Below are positions 1 to 8,256 of a stretch of 64,000 bases of DNA, one piece after another. The number at the start of each line of letters is the position of its first letter. Position 1 is the stretch's first letter. Both the position numbers and the translations under genes were made by a program. Below the pieces are notes generated by a model. It ran no database searches. It saw only the letters and a list, made by a program, of their open reading frames with translations, and had not been told where the DNA came from. This stretch comes from Flavobacterium sp. IB48 (GTDB taxonomy: Bacteria; Bacteroidota; Bacteroidia; Flavobacteriales; Flavobacteriaceae), in the NCBI RefSeq assembly GCF_016405855.1, contig NZ_JAEFCA010000009.1:1-64000 (forward strand), in the 5' to 3' direction.

Positions 1-663
1 CTTCATACAGCCCTTCGCCAACAGCTACAACTTCCTATTATGTTAGCGTAAGCGGAGACGGGGTTTGCGAAAACCTTCCGAATACAAGAAAAGCGGTGAC
101 GGTAACGGTAAATTCTTTAGGGCAGGCCTCAGACATAACAGCTGCAGACGCGACGATCTGTTCAGGCTCTTCAGCTTCTTTGACGGCTTCGTCTGCGACC
201 GTCACTACTCCAGTTTTTAAATGGTATGCAGATCAGACAACTACAACAGTCTTAAGCACTGGAGCATCATACAGCCCTTCGCCAACAGTTACCACAACTT
301 ATTACGTTAGCGTAAGCGGAGACGGGGTCTGCGAAAACCTTCCGAACACGAGAAAAGCGGTGACGGTAACGGTAAATTCTCTGGGATTGGCCTCGGACAT
401 CACAGCTTCAGATGCGACGATCTGTTCAGGCTCTTCAGCTTCTTTGACGGCTTCCTCTGCAACAGTCGCTACTCCAGTTTTTAGATGGTACGCCGATCAG
501 ACAACTACAACAGTCTTAAGCACGGGAGCTTCATACAGCCCTTCGCCAACAGTAACTACAACTTATTATGTTAGCGTAAGCGGCGACAGGGTTTGCGAAA
601 ATCTTCCGAACACCAGAAAAGCGGTAACGGTGACGGTAAATTCTTTAGGGCTGGCTTCAGATA
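1..663 (+). repeat. Near-identical 264-bp tandem coding repeats
   Basis: The same 15-base string (CAGCCCTTCGCCAAC) starts at 8, 272 and 536, giving an exact 264-bp period (88 codons). The copies are nearly identical at the DNA level, with mostly single silent or conservative changes, which points to recent expansion or gene conversion. A fourth, clearly diverged copy lies at about 664-930. The array continues to the left of the window, so the copy number is unknown. Confidence 0.9.
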
Positions 664-2480
664 TTGCAGTTGATATATCGAATGCAACAGTTTGTACTGG
701 CGGTACATCAACAATTACTGCCTCAAGTGCGCTTAATAATCCGATATTCAATTGGTATCAAGATTCTAATTTATCCGTATTACTTTATACGGGTGCAGTC
801 TTTGTTACCCCTTCTTTAACTGCAAATACATCGTATTATGTTACGGTTCAGAATAATGCAGTTTGTGAAAATACTATAGGAAATGCCCTTAAAGTGGATA
901 TTAATGTTATCTTATGTTCTGATATTGCTTTGACCAAAACTGCGAGTAATCTTTCTCCTTATGTAGGAGATCAAATTGATTTTACAATAACAGTAACAAA
1001 CTTTGGGCCTGATGACGCAACAGGAGTAAGTGCAAATGATTTGCTTCCATCCGGCTATACTTTCATCAGTGCAAACAACGGAGGTCTATTTGCAGGAAAT
1101 ACAATTACATGGCCAGTTTTAAATTTAGCATCTGGTGCTTCTGCTCAGCTTACTTACATTGTTAAAATTAATGCTTCTGTTGGGATTGTAGATGAATATA
1201 AAAATGTGGCTCAGATAATTACTTCAAATAATTTTGATCCAAATTCAACTCCCAACAATAATGATCCTAGCGAGAACGATCAAGATAGCGTAACTGTAAC
1301 GCCAATTGTACCGATACCTTCAATTGAGGTACTTAAAGATGGTGCATTTACGGCAGCCAATGACACAAATGGAGATGGTTTTCCAGAAGCAGGAGAAACA
1401 GTTACATATACATTTAGTGTGAAAAATACAGGAAATATTAGATTGGAGAATGTAAAAATAAACGATTCGTATATTGGAGTAGTAAACCTTGCAATGGTGC
1501 CGAGCACACTTGATCCTGGACAAACTGGAAATGCCCAAGTGACATACACTATCACACAAATTGATATTCAAAATGGTGTAATTTACAATAGCGCACTTGG
1601 TCAAGGGAATACGCCACCTACAGTAGACGATCCTGATGGTACAACGGTTAATGATACTTCTAAAGATCCGACCAATCCGTCTACACCTGGAGATCCATAT
1701 TATGACCCAACTTGTCCTGATTGTACTGTGGTACCATTGCCAAATAACCCAAAAATTGCGATTGTAAAAGAAATAGCTTCTTTTAGCGGGGATCTTAATA
1801 ATGCAAAAGTTGGGGATGTAATTAGTTATTTATTTACAGTTACTAATATCGGAAATACAGTATTGACGAATGTTAGAGTAAACGATCCAATGCCAGGATT
1901 AACGACTCCTTCTTTAGATCCTGCCAATGTAGCAAATAGTACAGGAGATCTTGATGGTAACGGAAGTTTGGATTTACACGAAAAATGGCTTTACAGAGCG
2001 AACTATACCATTACCACAACTGATATCGCTAAAGGGAAAGTGGTAAATCAAGCTTTAGCAGAAGCAACGGGACCTCCAACTCCTGTAGATCCAACAGGAA
2101 AAGATGTTTCAGATTTGTCTGATGGTTCTTCTCCAACAGGTGATGATCCAACGGTTCTCGATATAAACGGTTGCAAAGTAATTCCACATAATGCATTATC
2201 ACCAAATGGAGATAGTAAAAATGATATTTTTAAAATCGATGGAATCGAATGCTATCCTCAAAATACGGTTGAGATTTATAATCGTTGGGGAGTAATAGTT
2301 TTCCATACAAACGGATATGATAATACAGCCAATGCGTTTAATGGTTATTCTAATGGTAGAGCAGTTGTAAAACAAAGTGCAGGATTGCCAACAGGAACTT
2401 ATTATTACATCATAAAATATGTTGATTCTGATAGTAAAGAGCAGAGCTCGGCTGGCTACCTTTATTTGAGTATGCAATAA
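1..2480 (+). CDS. Giant repeat adhesin, C-terminal part (5' truncated by window edge)
   Basis: The reading frame is open from the first codon at position 3, so the gene begins outside the window; the ATG at 96 is internal. About 825 residues are visible. In order they are: tandem 88-residue Ig-like repeats rich in Ser/Thr with two Cys each; a DUF11-type repeat (about nt 916-1290, SDIALTK...NFGPDDATGV); two longer DUF7507-like domains each starting IEVLKDG or IAIVKEI (nt 1318-2160); and a gliding-motility-associated C-terminal domain (nt 2165-2477, with ALSPNGDSKNDIFKI, YNRWG and GTYYYII). That last domain is the type B sorting signal of the type IX secretion system, so the protein should be exported to the cell surface. 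Its role as an adhesin is inferred from this architecture. An intrinsic terminator follows directly. Confidence 0.88.
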   Translation, partial: SYSPSPTATTSYYVSVSGDGVCENLPNTRKAVTVTVNSLGQASDITAADATICSGSSASLTASSATVTTPVFKWYADQTTTTVLSTGASYSPSPTVTTTYYVSVSGDGVCENLPNTRKAVTVTVNSLGLASDITASDATICSGSSASLTASSATVATPVFRWYADQTTTTVLSTGASYSPSPTVTTTYYVSVSGDRVCENLPNTRKAVTVTVNSLGLASDIAVDISNATVCTGGTSTITASSALNNPIFNWYQDSNLSVLLYTGAVFVTPSLTANTSYYVTVQNNAVCENTIGNALKVDINVILCSDIALTKTASNLSPYVGDQIDFTITVTNFGPDDATGVSANDLLPSGYTFISANNGGLFAGNTITWPVLNLASGASAQLTYIVKINASVGIVDEYKNVAQIITSNNFDPNSTPNNNDPSENDQDSVTVTPIVPIPSIEVLKDGAFTAANDTNGDGFPEAGETVTYTFSVKNTGNIRLENVKINDSYIGVVNLAMVPSTLDPGQTGNAQVTYTITQIDIQNGVIYNSALGQGNTPPTVDDPDGTTVNDTSKDPTNPSTPGDPYYDPTCPDCTVVPLPNNPKIAIVKEIASFSGDLNNAKVGDVISYLFTVTNIGNTVLTNVRVNDPMPGLTTPSLDPANVANSTGDLDGNGSLDLHEKWLYRANYTITTTDIAKGKVVNQALAEATGPPTPVDPTGKDVSDLSDGSSPTGDDPTVLDINGCKVIPHNALSPNGDSKNDIFKIDGIECYPQNTVEIYNRWGVIVFHTNGYDNTANAFNGYSNGRAVVKQSAGLPTGTYYYIIKYVDSDSKEQSSAGYLYLSMQ

Positions 2481-2500
2481 GATATCATTAAACAAAATTT

Positions 2501-2536
2501 AACTGGCTTCATCTATAAATGAAGCCAGTTTTTTTA
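2501..2536 (+). terminator. Intrinsic terminator of the adhesin gene
   Basis: Perfect 10-bp inverted repeat AACTGGCTTC (2501-2510) / GAAGCCAGTT (2521-2530) with a 10-nt loop, followed by a run of T. Confidence 0.9.
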
Positions 2537-2601
2537 TAAATAATAAGCTCATTTTGAGATTAATCGTTTTTTTTCTAATATCGTAGTCAAATTGGAACCT
2601 A

Positions 2602-3393
2602 ATGAAGAAAGTATTAGTTACAGGCGGAAATGGAAACTTAGGGAAATATGTTGTTGATGCACTAGTAAAGAAAGAGATAAAAACAGTTGTATTAACAACA
2701 AAAACAAGTATTACAACTCAAAATAATATACAATTTTTTACTGGAGACTTACTTGAAAACATTGGTTTAAAAGAAGCAACAGAAGATGTTGAGGTAATCA
2801 TTCACTGTGCGAGTAATCCAAGAAACTTTCTACAGACAGATATTGAAGGAACTAAAAATTTGCTAAATGCAGCAGATAGAAATTCACTTAAACATTTCAT
2901 ATACATTTCTATTGTCGGAATAGATAAAAACGATTATCCATACTACCAAGCAAAATTGCAAGTAGAAAATATCGTAGCTAATAGTGGCATTCCCTTTACG
3001 ATCCTAAGAACAACACAGTTCCATGATTTTGTGCTTAATATGATTAAAACATTAGATCAAAGCGGAAAAAGTGATTTTATAACAATTCCATCAGGGTTGA
3101 GGTTTCAGTCTGTAGCAGTACAAGAAGTTGCAGAATTACTTGCGTCCATTGCATTAGAGCAATCAAAAGGATTAATAAAAGATTTTGGAGGTCCAGAAGT
3201 ACTTCATTTTGAAGAAATGACTAAATCTTACTTAGAAACAATTCAAAGTGATAAAGATATAATACTAGAAATACCAGAAGATATTCGCCATAAATTGTTC
3301 ACTACCGGAGTAAATCTATGCCCAGAAAATAATGCTGGGACACAAACTTGGAAAGAGTATTTAAAAATATACCTATCTGAAATCATTATGTAG
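2602..3393 (+). CDS. NAD(P)-binding atypical SDR / NmrA-like protein
   Basis: 263 residues starting MKKVLVTGGNGNLGKYV; TGGNGNLG is the TGxxGxxG dinucleotide-binding loop of atypical short-chain dehydrogenases and NmrA-like proteins. The Rossmann half is followed by VEVIIHCAS and a YYQAKLQVENIV segment where a YxxxK would sit. The C-terminal half is variable, as is usual for family members with unknown substrates. These proteins serve as soluble cytoplasmic oxidoreductases or as redox sensors. The sequence does not show which, and the surrounding genes do not help. Monocistronic as far as I can see. Confidence 0.8.
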   Translation: MKKVLVTGGNGNLGKYVVDALVKKEIKTVVLTTKTSITTQNNIQFFTGDLLENIGLKEATEDVEVIIHCASNPRNFLQTDIEGTKNLLNAADRNSLKHFIYISIVGIDKNDYPYYQAKLQVENIVANSGIPFTILRTTQFHDFVLNMIKTLDQSGKSDFITIPSGLRFQSVAVQEVAELLASIALEQSKGLIKDFGGPEVLHFEEMTKSYLETIQSDKDIILEIPEDIRHKLFTTGVNLCPENNAGTQTWKEYLKIYLSEIIM

Positions 3394-3496
3394 CAGATTA
3401 ACGTTATTTAGTTAAAATTTAACGTTTAATGTTGTTGTTTTCAGATATTTATAATATCTTTAACTTATGATATGGGAATTGTATAAACTTTGTGTA

Positions 3497-3524
3497 TAAT
3501 TTTGCAACATTAAATTTATATTTG
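3497..3524 (+). promoter_or_regulatory. Possible -7 boxes upstream of the L,D-transpeptidase-like gene
   Basis: Two exact matches to the Bacteroidota -7 box TAnnTTTG occur at 3497-3504 (TAATTTTG) and 3517-3524 (TATATTTG), 38-66 nt before the start codon. TTG triplets lie 15 and 24 nt upstream of them, just outside the usual 17-23 spacing, so the pairing is uncertain. Confidence 0.35.
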
Positions 3525-3562
3525 TCCCAAATTATAATTATTAACTTAACCGTCTGCCTGAT

Positions 3563-4165
3563 ATGAGAATATTTTTAGTGGCGCTGCTTTTTTCCTTGAG
3601 TTCCTTTACTACAATGAATGTATGGGATGATGATGAAATATTAAGCGAAGTTGAATTTGCAAGACTTACAGAGCATGTAAATGAAATTAAGGCTTTTACA
3701 TCTGGAAATCACAAGTTTAATAACAAAATTGCTTTTCTTGTTGATATGAAAATAAAATCAGGAAAAAACCGCTTTTTTGTTTACGATCTAGAAAATAACC
3801 AGATCCTTGACCAAGGGCTTGTAGCGCATGGTTCAGGTTCTGAGACAGGAATTAAAGGAGATATTCTTCAGTTTAGTAATGCACCAGAATCTAATTGCAC
3901 TTCACTTGGAAGATATTCAGTAGAGAAACCATATAAAGGTATATTTGGTAAAGCTTTTAGACTTGCTGGATTAGACGAAACCAATAATAATGCAATGAAA
4001 CGTGCCATTGTATTACACTCTTACAAAGAGGTTCCATCAGATGAAAAAGAATACTATATAATCAATAGCCACGGCTGTCCAATGGTTAGTCAAGAATTTT
4101 TAAATAGACTTTCAAAATATATAGAGAGTTCAAATTCAAAAATCTTATTGTCTGTTTATTATTAA
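3563..4165 (+). CDS. Murein L,D-transpeptidase catalytic-domain family protein (YkuD_2 type), exported
   Basis: 200 residues with an N-terminal hydrophobic signal (MRIFLVALLFSLSSFTT). The C-terminal half carries the cysteine-peptidase core of this family: VLHS around H152 and NSHGCPM with S169-H170-G171-C172, where Cys172 would be the nucleophile. The family (PF13645) is related to L,D-transpeptidases that crosslink or remodel peptidoglycan in the periplasm, but its members are poorly characterised and some have no proven activity. Length fits the family. It is followed by an intrinsic terminator and is probably monocistronic. Confidence 0.82.
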   Translation: MRIFLVALLFSLSSFTTMNVWDDDEILSEVEFARLTEHVNEIKAFTSGNHKFNNKIAFLVDMKIKSGKNRFFVYDLENNQILDQGLVAHGSGSETGIKGDILQFSNAPESNCTSLGRYSVEKPYKGIFGKAFRLAGLDETNNNAMKRAIVLHSYKEVPSDEKEYYIINSHGCPMVSQEFLNRLSKYIESSNSKILLSVYY

Positions 4166-4240
4166 AATTAAATTACGGAGCAGTTAGCTTTTGAACCGAT
4201 ATAATCTAGCTGATTTTAAACAGTATAAAATAAAATTTAA

Positions 4241-4266
4241 AAGAGAACTTTGGTTCTCTTTTTTTA
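4241..4266 (+). terminator. Intrinsic terminator
   Basis: Perfect 8-bp stem AAGAGAAC (4241-4248) / GTTCTCTT (4253-4260) with a 4-nt loop and a T run. Confidence 0.88.
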
Positions 4267-4430
4267 TATCTATACACTGGTTTTTCATCATTTTTTACTT
4301 CGCCCTTTTATCTAAACCTCCTATAAATGCTCATTAAAAGCAATAAATTAGGATAAACTTAACTTGCTTAATAAACTATATAGAAAATACAAGTTGTAAA
4401 TTAGTAGAATAGTAATCAAAAGTTTATTTT

Positions 4431-5456
4431 ATGAAAGCAGTACGTTTTTTTGGACACAAAGATGTCCGCGTTGTTAATGATCTTGAAAAACCTGTTCCTA
4501 AAGGTGATGAAGTTTTATTAAAAATTGGCGGGGCAGGAGTTTGCCACTCAGACCTGCATATTATAGACGAAGGAACTGTTGTTGGAACAGTCTTTACTCT
4601 AGGACACGAAAATGCTGGATGGGTTGAAGAAATTGGCGAAAATGTTGAAGGTTATAAAAAGGGAGACGCCGTTTTAGTATATGGCCCTTGGGGATGTGGT
4701 CATTGTAAACCTTGCCAACAGTCAAAAGAAAATTATTGTGATCATCAATCTGAGCAAGCTTACGGTGGAGGTTTAGGATTAGATGGCGGTATGGCAGAAT
4801 ATATGCTGGTGCCATCTTCGAGACTTTTAGTGCCTATTTTTGATTTAGACCCAGTTATTGCAGCTCCATTGACAGATGCAGCACTTACACCTTATTCTGC
4901 GATTAAACGTTCGCTTCCGAAATTAATGCCGGATGAATTTGTGGTAGTAATTGGAGTTGGCGGACTAGGGCACGTTGCTTTGCAGATATTAAGAGAAATA
5001 AGCGGAGCAGCTATTATTGCTTGTGATGTTACCGAAGATAAATTGGCTTTCGCTAAAGAATTGGGAGCAACTTTTACGGTTAATTCTAAAGATGCTGATG
5101 CAGCAGAACAGATTCAGAAAATTACAGGAATCAAAAAAGCTAAAGTTGTTATTGATTTTGTTGGCGCAACTTCTACAATAGATTTAGGAACAAAAGTAGT
5201 AAGCCTTGACGGAGATCTTACTATTGTGGGGCTTGGCGGAGGACATTACCAGTATAGCATGAATGTTTTGCCATTTGGAGTTAGTATGACCAATCCGTAT
5301 TGGGGATCACGAACTGAACTGATGGAAGTTGTAGGCTTGGCAAGACAAAAGAAAATACATATAGAAATTGAAAAGCATAAACTAGACGATGCAAATGAAG
5401 TTTATGATAGAATGAGACAAGGAAAAATAAAAGGTAGAGCCGTTTTAATACCTTAA
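4431..5456 (+). CDS. Zinc-dependent, NAD(P)-dependent alcohol dehydrogenase (medium-chain)
   Basis: 341 residues, full length for a medium-chain dehydrogenase. Catalytic zinc ligands are visible as C38 in GVCHSDLH, H59-E60 in GHENAG, and an acidic residue near D150 (PLTDAAL). The structural zinc loop is complete: C89, C92, C95 and C103 in WGCGHCKPC...NYC. The nucleotide-binding loop is GVGGLG at 175-180, followed by the acidic residue expected for NAD(H). It should interconvert alcohols and aldehydes or ketones in the cytoplasm; the substrate cannot be read. An imperfect terminator-like hairpin lies just downstream. Confidence 0.9.
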   Translation: MKAVRFFGHKDVRVVNDLEKPVPKGDEVLLKIGGAGVCHSDLHIIDEGTVVGTVFTLGHENAGWVEEIGENVEGYKKGDAVLVYGPWGCGHCKPCQQSKENYCDHQSEQAYGGGLGLDGGMAEYMLVPSSRLLVPIFDLDPVIAAPLTDAALTPYSAIKRSLPKLMPDEFVVVIGVGGLGHVALQILREISGAAIIACDVTEDKLAFAKELGATFTVNSKDADAAEQIQKITGIKKAKVVIDFVGATSTIDLGTKVVSLDGDLTIVGLGGGHYQYSMNVLPFGVSMTNPYWGSRTELMEVVGLARQKKIHIEIEKHKLDDANEVYDRMRQGKIKGRAVLIP

Positions 5457-5467
5457 AATTCAAAATA

Positions 5468-5498
5468 AATAAATCCGTCCAACAGTGACGGATTTATT
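5468..5498 (+). terminator. Hairpin after the alcohol dehydrogenase gene (weak terminator)
   Basis: 12-bp perfect inverted repeat AATAAATCCGTC (5468-5479) / GACGGATTTATT (5487-5498) with a 7-nt loop. The following tract is GTTTAG, not a clean T run, so termination is plausible but not certain. Confidence 0.6.
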
Positions 5499-5529
5499 GT
5501 TTAGAGATTAAAAAATATTGATATATTTG
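5497..5529 (+). promoter_or_regulatory. Promoter of the Ile-attenuated unit
   Basis: A perfect -7 box TATATTTG (5522-5529) lies 22 nt after a TTG (5497-5499), within the 17-23 nt spacing known for Flavobacterium and Bacteroides promoters. Predicted transcription would begin near 5535, leaving about 12 nt before the first leader peptide. That very short leader is what amino-acid attenuation normally shows. Confidence 0.6.
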
Positions 5530-5546
5530 TGCATCAAATCAAACAA

Positions 5547-5600
5547 ATGAAAAATACAATTAACATCAATGCTATTATTATCACAATTATCATTAGATAA
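5547..5600 (+). CDS. Isoleucine-rich leader peptide 1
   Basis: 17-codon ORF encoding MKNTINI NAIIITIIIR; 8 of 17 residues are Ile, six of them in two runs of three. It sits between a perfect promoter and an intrinsic terminator. This is the classic arrangement of a transcription-attenuation leader in which ribosome stalling at Ile codons senses charged tRNA-Ile. It is paralogous to leader 2 downstream: both begin MKN(T/S)I and end in Ile runs followed by Arg. Confidence 0.85.
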   Translation: MKNTININAIIITIIIR

Positions 5601-5644
5601 TGATGTAGGGATGTTATATAAATAAGTAAAAGATACAATTTAGA

Positions 5645-5674
5645 AAAACCTCCCTGCAACGGGAGGTTTTTTTG
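5645..5674 (+). terminator. Attenuator terminator 1
   Basis: Stem AAAACCTCCC (5645-5654) / GGGAGGTTTT (5661-5670) with loop TGCAAC and a run of seven T. It lies 44 nt after the stop of leader 1 and 13 nt before leader 2, so leader 2 is transcribed only by read-through. Confidence 0.9.
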
Positions 5675-5686
5675 TTTAAAGCAATT

Positions 5687-5746
5687 ATGAAAAATTCAAT
5701 TCAGAATAGCATTATTATTTCAATTATCATTATTCGTATTACATGA
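5687..5746 (+). CDS. Isoleucine-rich leader peptide 2
   Basis: 19-codon ORF encoding MKNSIQNSIIISIIIIRIT; 9 of 19 residues are Ile. It follows attenuator 1 directly and precedes attenuator 2. The resemblance to leader 1 in sequence and position shows a duplicated leader-attenuator module. Ile is the sensed amino acid by inspection; no Leu or Val codons occur in either peptide, unlike classical ilv leaders of enterobacteria. Confidence 0.85.
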   Translation: MKNSIQNSIIISIIIIRIT

Positions 5747-5771
5747 CGAGTCAGGATTCTATTGTCTATTC

Positions 5772-5811
5772 AAAAAAGCCTTTCTCAGTCCAAATGTGAA
5801 AGGCTTTTTTT
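5772..5811 (+). terminator. Attenuator terminator 2
   Basis: Stem AAAAAAGCCTTTC (5772-5784) / GAAAGGCTTTTTT (5798-5810) with a 13-nt loop and T run, 25 nt after the stop of leader 2 and 44 nt before the start codon of the ACT-domain gene. Confidence 0.9.
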
Positions 5812-5854
5812 ATTTCGATTACGAACAAAAAAAAGCATATATAAAAATCAAACA

Positions 5855-6361
5855 ATGAAAAACGAATTTACCCTTACCATTTATTCTGAGGATCAATTAA
5901 GATTAATGAACAAATTAAGCTCAATGTTTATAAGAAAGCAAATAGACATTTTGAGCCTTAATATGTCTATTTGTGAGATTGATAAAGCATACAGACATAC
6001 AATTGTAATAACTGAAACATTGAATACAGTGGTAAATTTAGTTGCTCAAATAGAGAAAATTATTGAGGTATTTAAATGCTATTATTCATTAAATGATGAA
6101 ATTGTTTCAAAACAAACCGCATTGTTTAAAATGTTTACAGAAGTATTTATGACTAATTCGAAAATGGAAAATTTACTTCGTGAGAACAATCTTATAGTTT
6201 CAGAAATTCAAAAAGAGTATACAATATTAGAGGCTACAGGAACAGATGAAGAAATACTAGATTTAACAAAAAAGCTAAATCAAATAGGATTAATTGAATT
6301 TGTCAAAAGCTCCAGAATTGCTCTTATGAAATCTTATGAAGGCTTTTGCATAGAAAATTAA
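5855..6361 (+). CDS. Orphan IlvN-like ACT-domain protein (acetolactate synthase small-subunit homologue)
   Basis: 168 residues from ATG 5855. An earlier in-frame ATG at 5762 would run through attenuator 2 and is rejected. The N-terminal ACT-like domain reads FTLTIYSEDQLRLMNKLSSMF...IDILSLNMSICEID, matching the usual IlvN layout (two ACT-like halves plus C-terminal LIEFVKSSRIALMKS). IlvN binds branched-chain amino acids and regulates the large catalytic subunit IlvB, which makes acetolactate in Ile/Val synthesis. Here no ilvB, ilvC or ilvD is adjacent, and conserved positions look drifted (for example no Gly in the DQLRLMNK turn), so it is probably a paralogue. It is the only gene behind the double attenuator. 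It may be a secondary regulator of acetolactate synthase. Confidence 0.78.
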   Translation: MKNEFTLTIYSEDQLRLMNKLSSMFIRKQIDILSLNMSICEIDKAYRHTIVITETLNTVVNLVAQIEKIIEVFKCYYSLNDEIVSKQTALFKMFTEVFMTNSKMENLLRENNLIVSEIQKEYTILEATGTDEEILDLTKKLNQIGLIEFVKSSRIALMKSYEGFCIEN

Positions 6362-6438
6362 AAAAAGGCAATGCAAATAACTTGTAATTCTGCTATATTT
6401 CTTATTTTTAATAGTCTAAGTTACTAAAGCAAAAAAAT

Positions 6439-8223
6439 ATGATTTTAGGTACTAAACGTTTATTCTCTTTTATACTGTTGATTTCAGTATTAATATTAAC
6501 TCCTTGTAAATTAGAAGCACAGCTTTTAGGAGGAGCAAAAACTACTACTGAAGAACCTGTAAAAACTCCCGATGATTCTTTAGGAAGGAGAACACCTCAA
6601 GGAACTGTCAACGGTTTCATAAAAGCAATTGGCGATCAGAATTATCTGCGCGCAAGCCAGTATTTTATGCTTAGTAAACGTTCGTATCGTAAAACGTCTG
6701 AAAGAATACGAATAGCCAAAACCTTTCAACAGCTGTTGGATCAGGGAGGTAATTTTTCGCCATCATCTATTCTTAGCAATAAAGAATTAGGACGTATAGA
6801 TGATAATCTGGCAACTGGTGTAGATTTGGTTGGAAATATATCTACCGATAAAATAAGCATTCAACTTTATTTAGAAAATCAGTCAGATGATAGTGAGCCA
6901 GCCTTATGGCTTTTTTCTGCTGAAACTATAGAAGCAATTCTTTCTGCTGATATTAGTGGCGAAAAGACTTTTTTAGACAGGGTATTGCCAAATGCTTTAA
7001 AAGTAAGAAAACTAGGAAATGTACCAATTGGACATTGGGGAGTAGTGGTTGTAATGACAGTGCTTACGTACCTGCTTTCCAGATTATTGATATTTGTGTT
7101 TATATTTTTATTGCAAAAAATATGGAAGAAAGCAGATAGTGAGAAAGGTAATGCTATAATAGAAGCTTTTACACTTCCAGTTCAGATGTATCTGACGGTG
7201 ATTTTGTTTGTGACTTTAACACAGCGAATGGGAATTTCTATAATAGTTCGCCAGCGATTTAGCATTATAATAATTACGATCGGAATTGTAGCTTTTTTAA
7301 TTCTGCTTTGGAGATTGACCGATTTTGTGAGCATGTTTACAAGAAGCAGAATGAACAATCGCGGACGTGCTTCTGCGGTATCTGCGGTATTATTTTTAAG
7401 TCGTACCATGAAAGTTGCAATTGTTGTAATCGGAATTATTGCAATATTAGGAATTATTGGAGTAGATGTTACAGCTGGACTTGCAGCACTAGGAATAGGA
7501 GGGATTGCACTGGCGCTTGGAGCGCAAAAAACTATAGAAAACTTTGTAGGGAGTGTCAGTCTTATTGCTGATCAGCCACTTCGTGTAGGCGATTATTGTA
7601 GAGTCGATGACATAAAAGGAACTGTAGAATCTATCGGGATGCGTTCTACAACACTTAGAACCCCTGCTCGTAGTATTGTAACAATTCCGAACGGTCAGTT
7701 GTCAGCTAGTAAAATCGAAAATTATGCACATCGCGATCGATTTATATTTAATCCAATTTTTGGATTTAGAATGGAAACTACGCCAGACCAAATGCGTTAT
7801 CTGCTTGTAGAATTAAGGTCATTGCTTTATGCACATCCTTCTGTTTTAAATACAAATCCAATAGTTCGTTTTACTGGTATTACAGCAGATTCTTTAAAGG
7901 TTGAGATTACAGCTTATATTGAAGCCATAAATGTAGAGACATCGCAAGAAGTGCAAGAAGATCTTTTATTGCGAATGTTGGACATTATAGAAAAAAGTGG
8001 CACCTCTCTGGCTTATCCTTCGCAAACGCTTTATATGACTAGAGATACGCCTGTTTCTAATGAAAAAGCAGCAGAAGTTTCTAAAATAGTTAAAAAATGG
8101 AAAGAAAATAATGAATTGCAATTACCTAAGTTTGATCCAAAACGAGTAGAAGAACTAAAGGACAGCATTAAATATCCAGATGAAGGAAGTTTTGATCCTA
8201 ATGCGGATGAAACAATATTCTAA
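6439..8223 (+). CDS. MscS-family mechanosensitive ion channel
   Basis: 594 residues with a cleavable signal (about 1-27, ending LEAQ), a roughly 160-residue periplasmic N-terminal extension, and at least four hydrophobic segments between about 195 and 370. The MscS signature follows: AALGIGGIALALGAQKTIENFVGS, DQPLRVGDYCRVDDIKGTVESIGMRSTTLRT, and IPNGQLSASKIENYA. The Gly/Ala-rich helix lines the pore, and the beta domain and C-terminal vestibule follow. MscS channels in the inner membrane release solutes during hypo-osmotic shock. It is much larger than E. coli MscS (286 aa), because of the N-terminal extension, which I do not recognise. Confidence 0.9.
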   Translation: MILGTKRLFSFILLISVLILTPCKLEAQLLGGAKTTTEEPVKTPDDSLGRRTPQGTVNGFIKAIGDQNYLRASQYFMLSKRSYRKTSERIRIAKTFQQLLDQGGNFSPSSILSNKELGRIDDNLATGVDLVGNISTDKISIQLYLENQSDDSEPALWLFSAETIEAILSADISGEKTFLDRVLPNALKVRKLGNVPIGHWGVVVVMTVLTYLLSRLLIFVFIFLLQKIWKKADSEKGNAIIEAFTLPVQMYLTVILFVTLTQRMGISIIVRQRFSIIIITIGIVAFLILLWRLTDFVSMFTRSRMNNRGRASAVSAVLFLSRTMKVAIVVIGIIAILGIIGVDVTAGLAALGIGGIALALGAQKTIENFVGSVSLIADQPLRVGDYCRVDDIKGTVESIGMRSTTLRTPARSIVTIPNGQLSASKIENYAHRDRFIFNPIFGFRMETTPDQMRYLLVELRSLLYAHPSVLNTNPIVRFTGITADSLKVEITAYIEAINVETSQEVQEDLLLRMLDIIEKSGTSLAYPSQTLYMTRDTPVSNEKAAEVSKIVKKWKENNELQLPKFDPKRVEELKDSIKYPDEGSFDPNADETIF

Positions 8224-8225
8224 AT

Positions 8226-8256
8226 AAAAGAGCTTCATAAATTGAAGCTCTTTTCA
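8226..8256. terminator. Bidirectional terminator between convergent genes
   Basis: 12-bp perfect inverted repeat AAAAGAGCTTCA (8226-8237) / TGAAGCTCTTTT (8243-8254). T runs lie on both strands, serving the MscS gene (plus) and the GH125 gene (minus). Confidence 0.85.

Noticed and set aside
1..663. Regularly spaced repeats that could suggest a CRISPR array or satellite
   Set aside because: The 264-bp period is in frame, unbroken and encodes 88-residue Ig-like domains of one long protein.
1280..1604. Antisense ORFs over the adhesin
   Set aside because: Overlap each other in different frames on the complementary strand of a clearly coding region.
5762..5854. Longer start for the ACT-domain gene (ATG at 5762)
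   Set aside because: The extension is translated attenuator terminator (5772-5811) and gives a basic, unrelated N-terminus; ATG 5855 starts directly at the conserved ACT domain.
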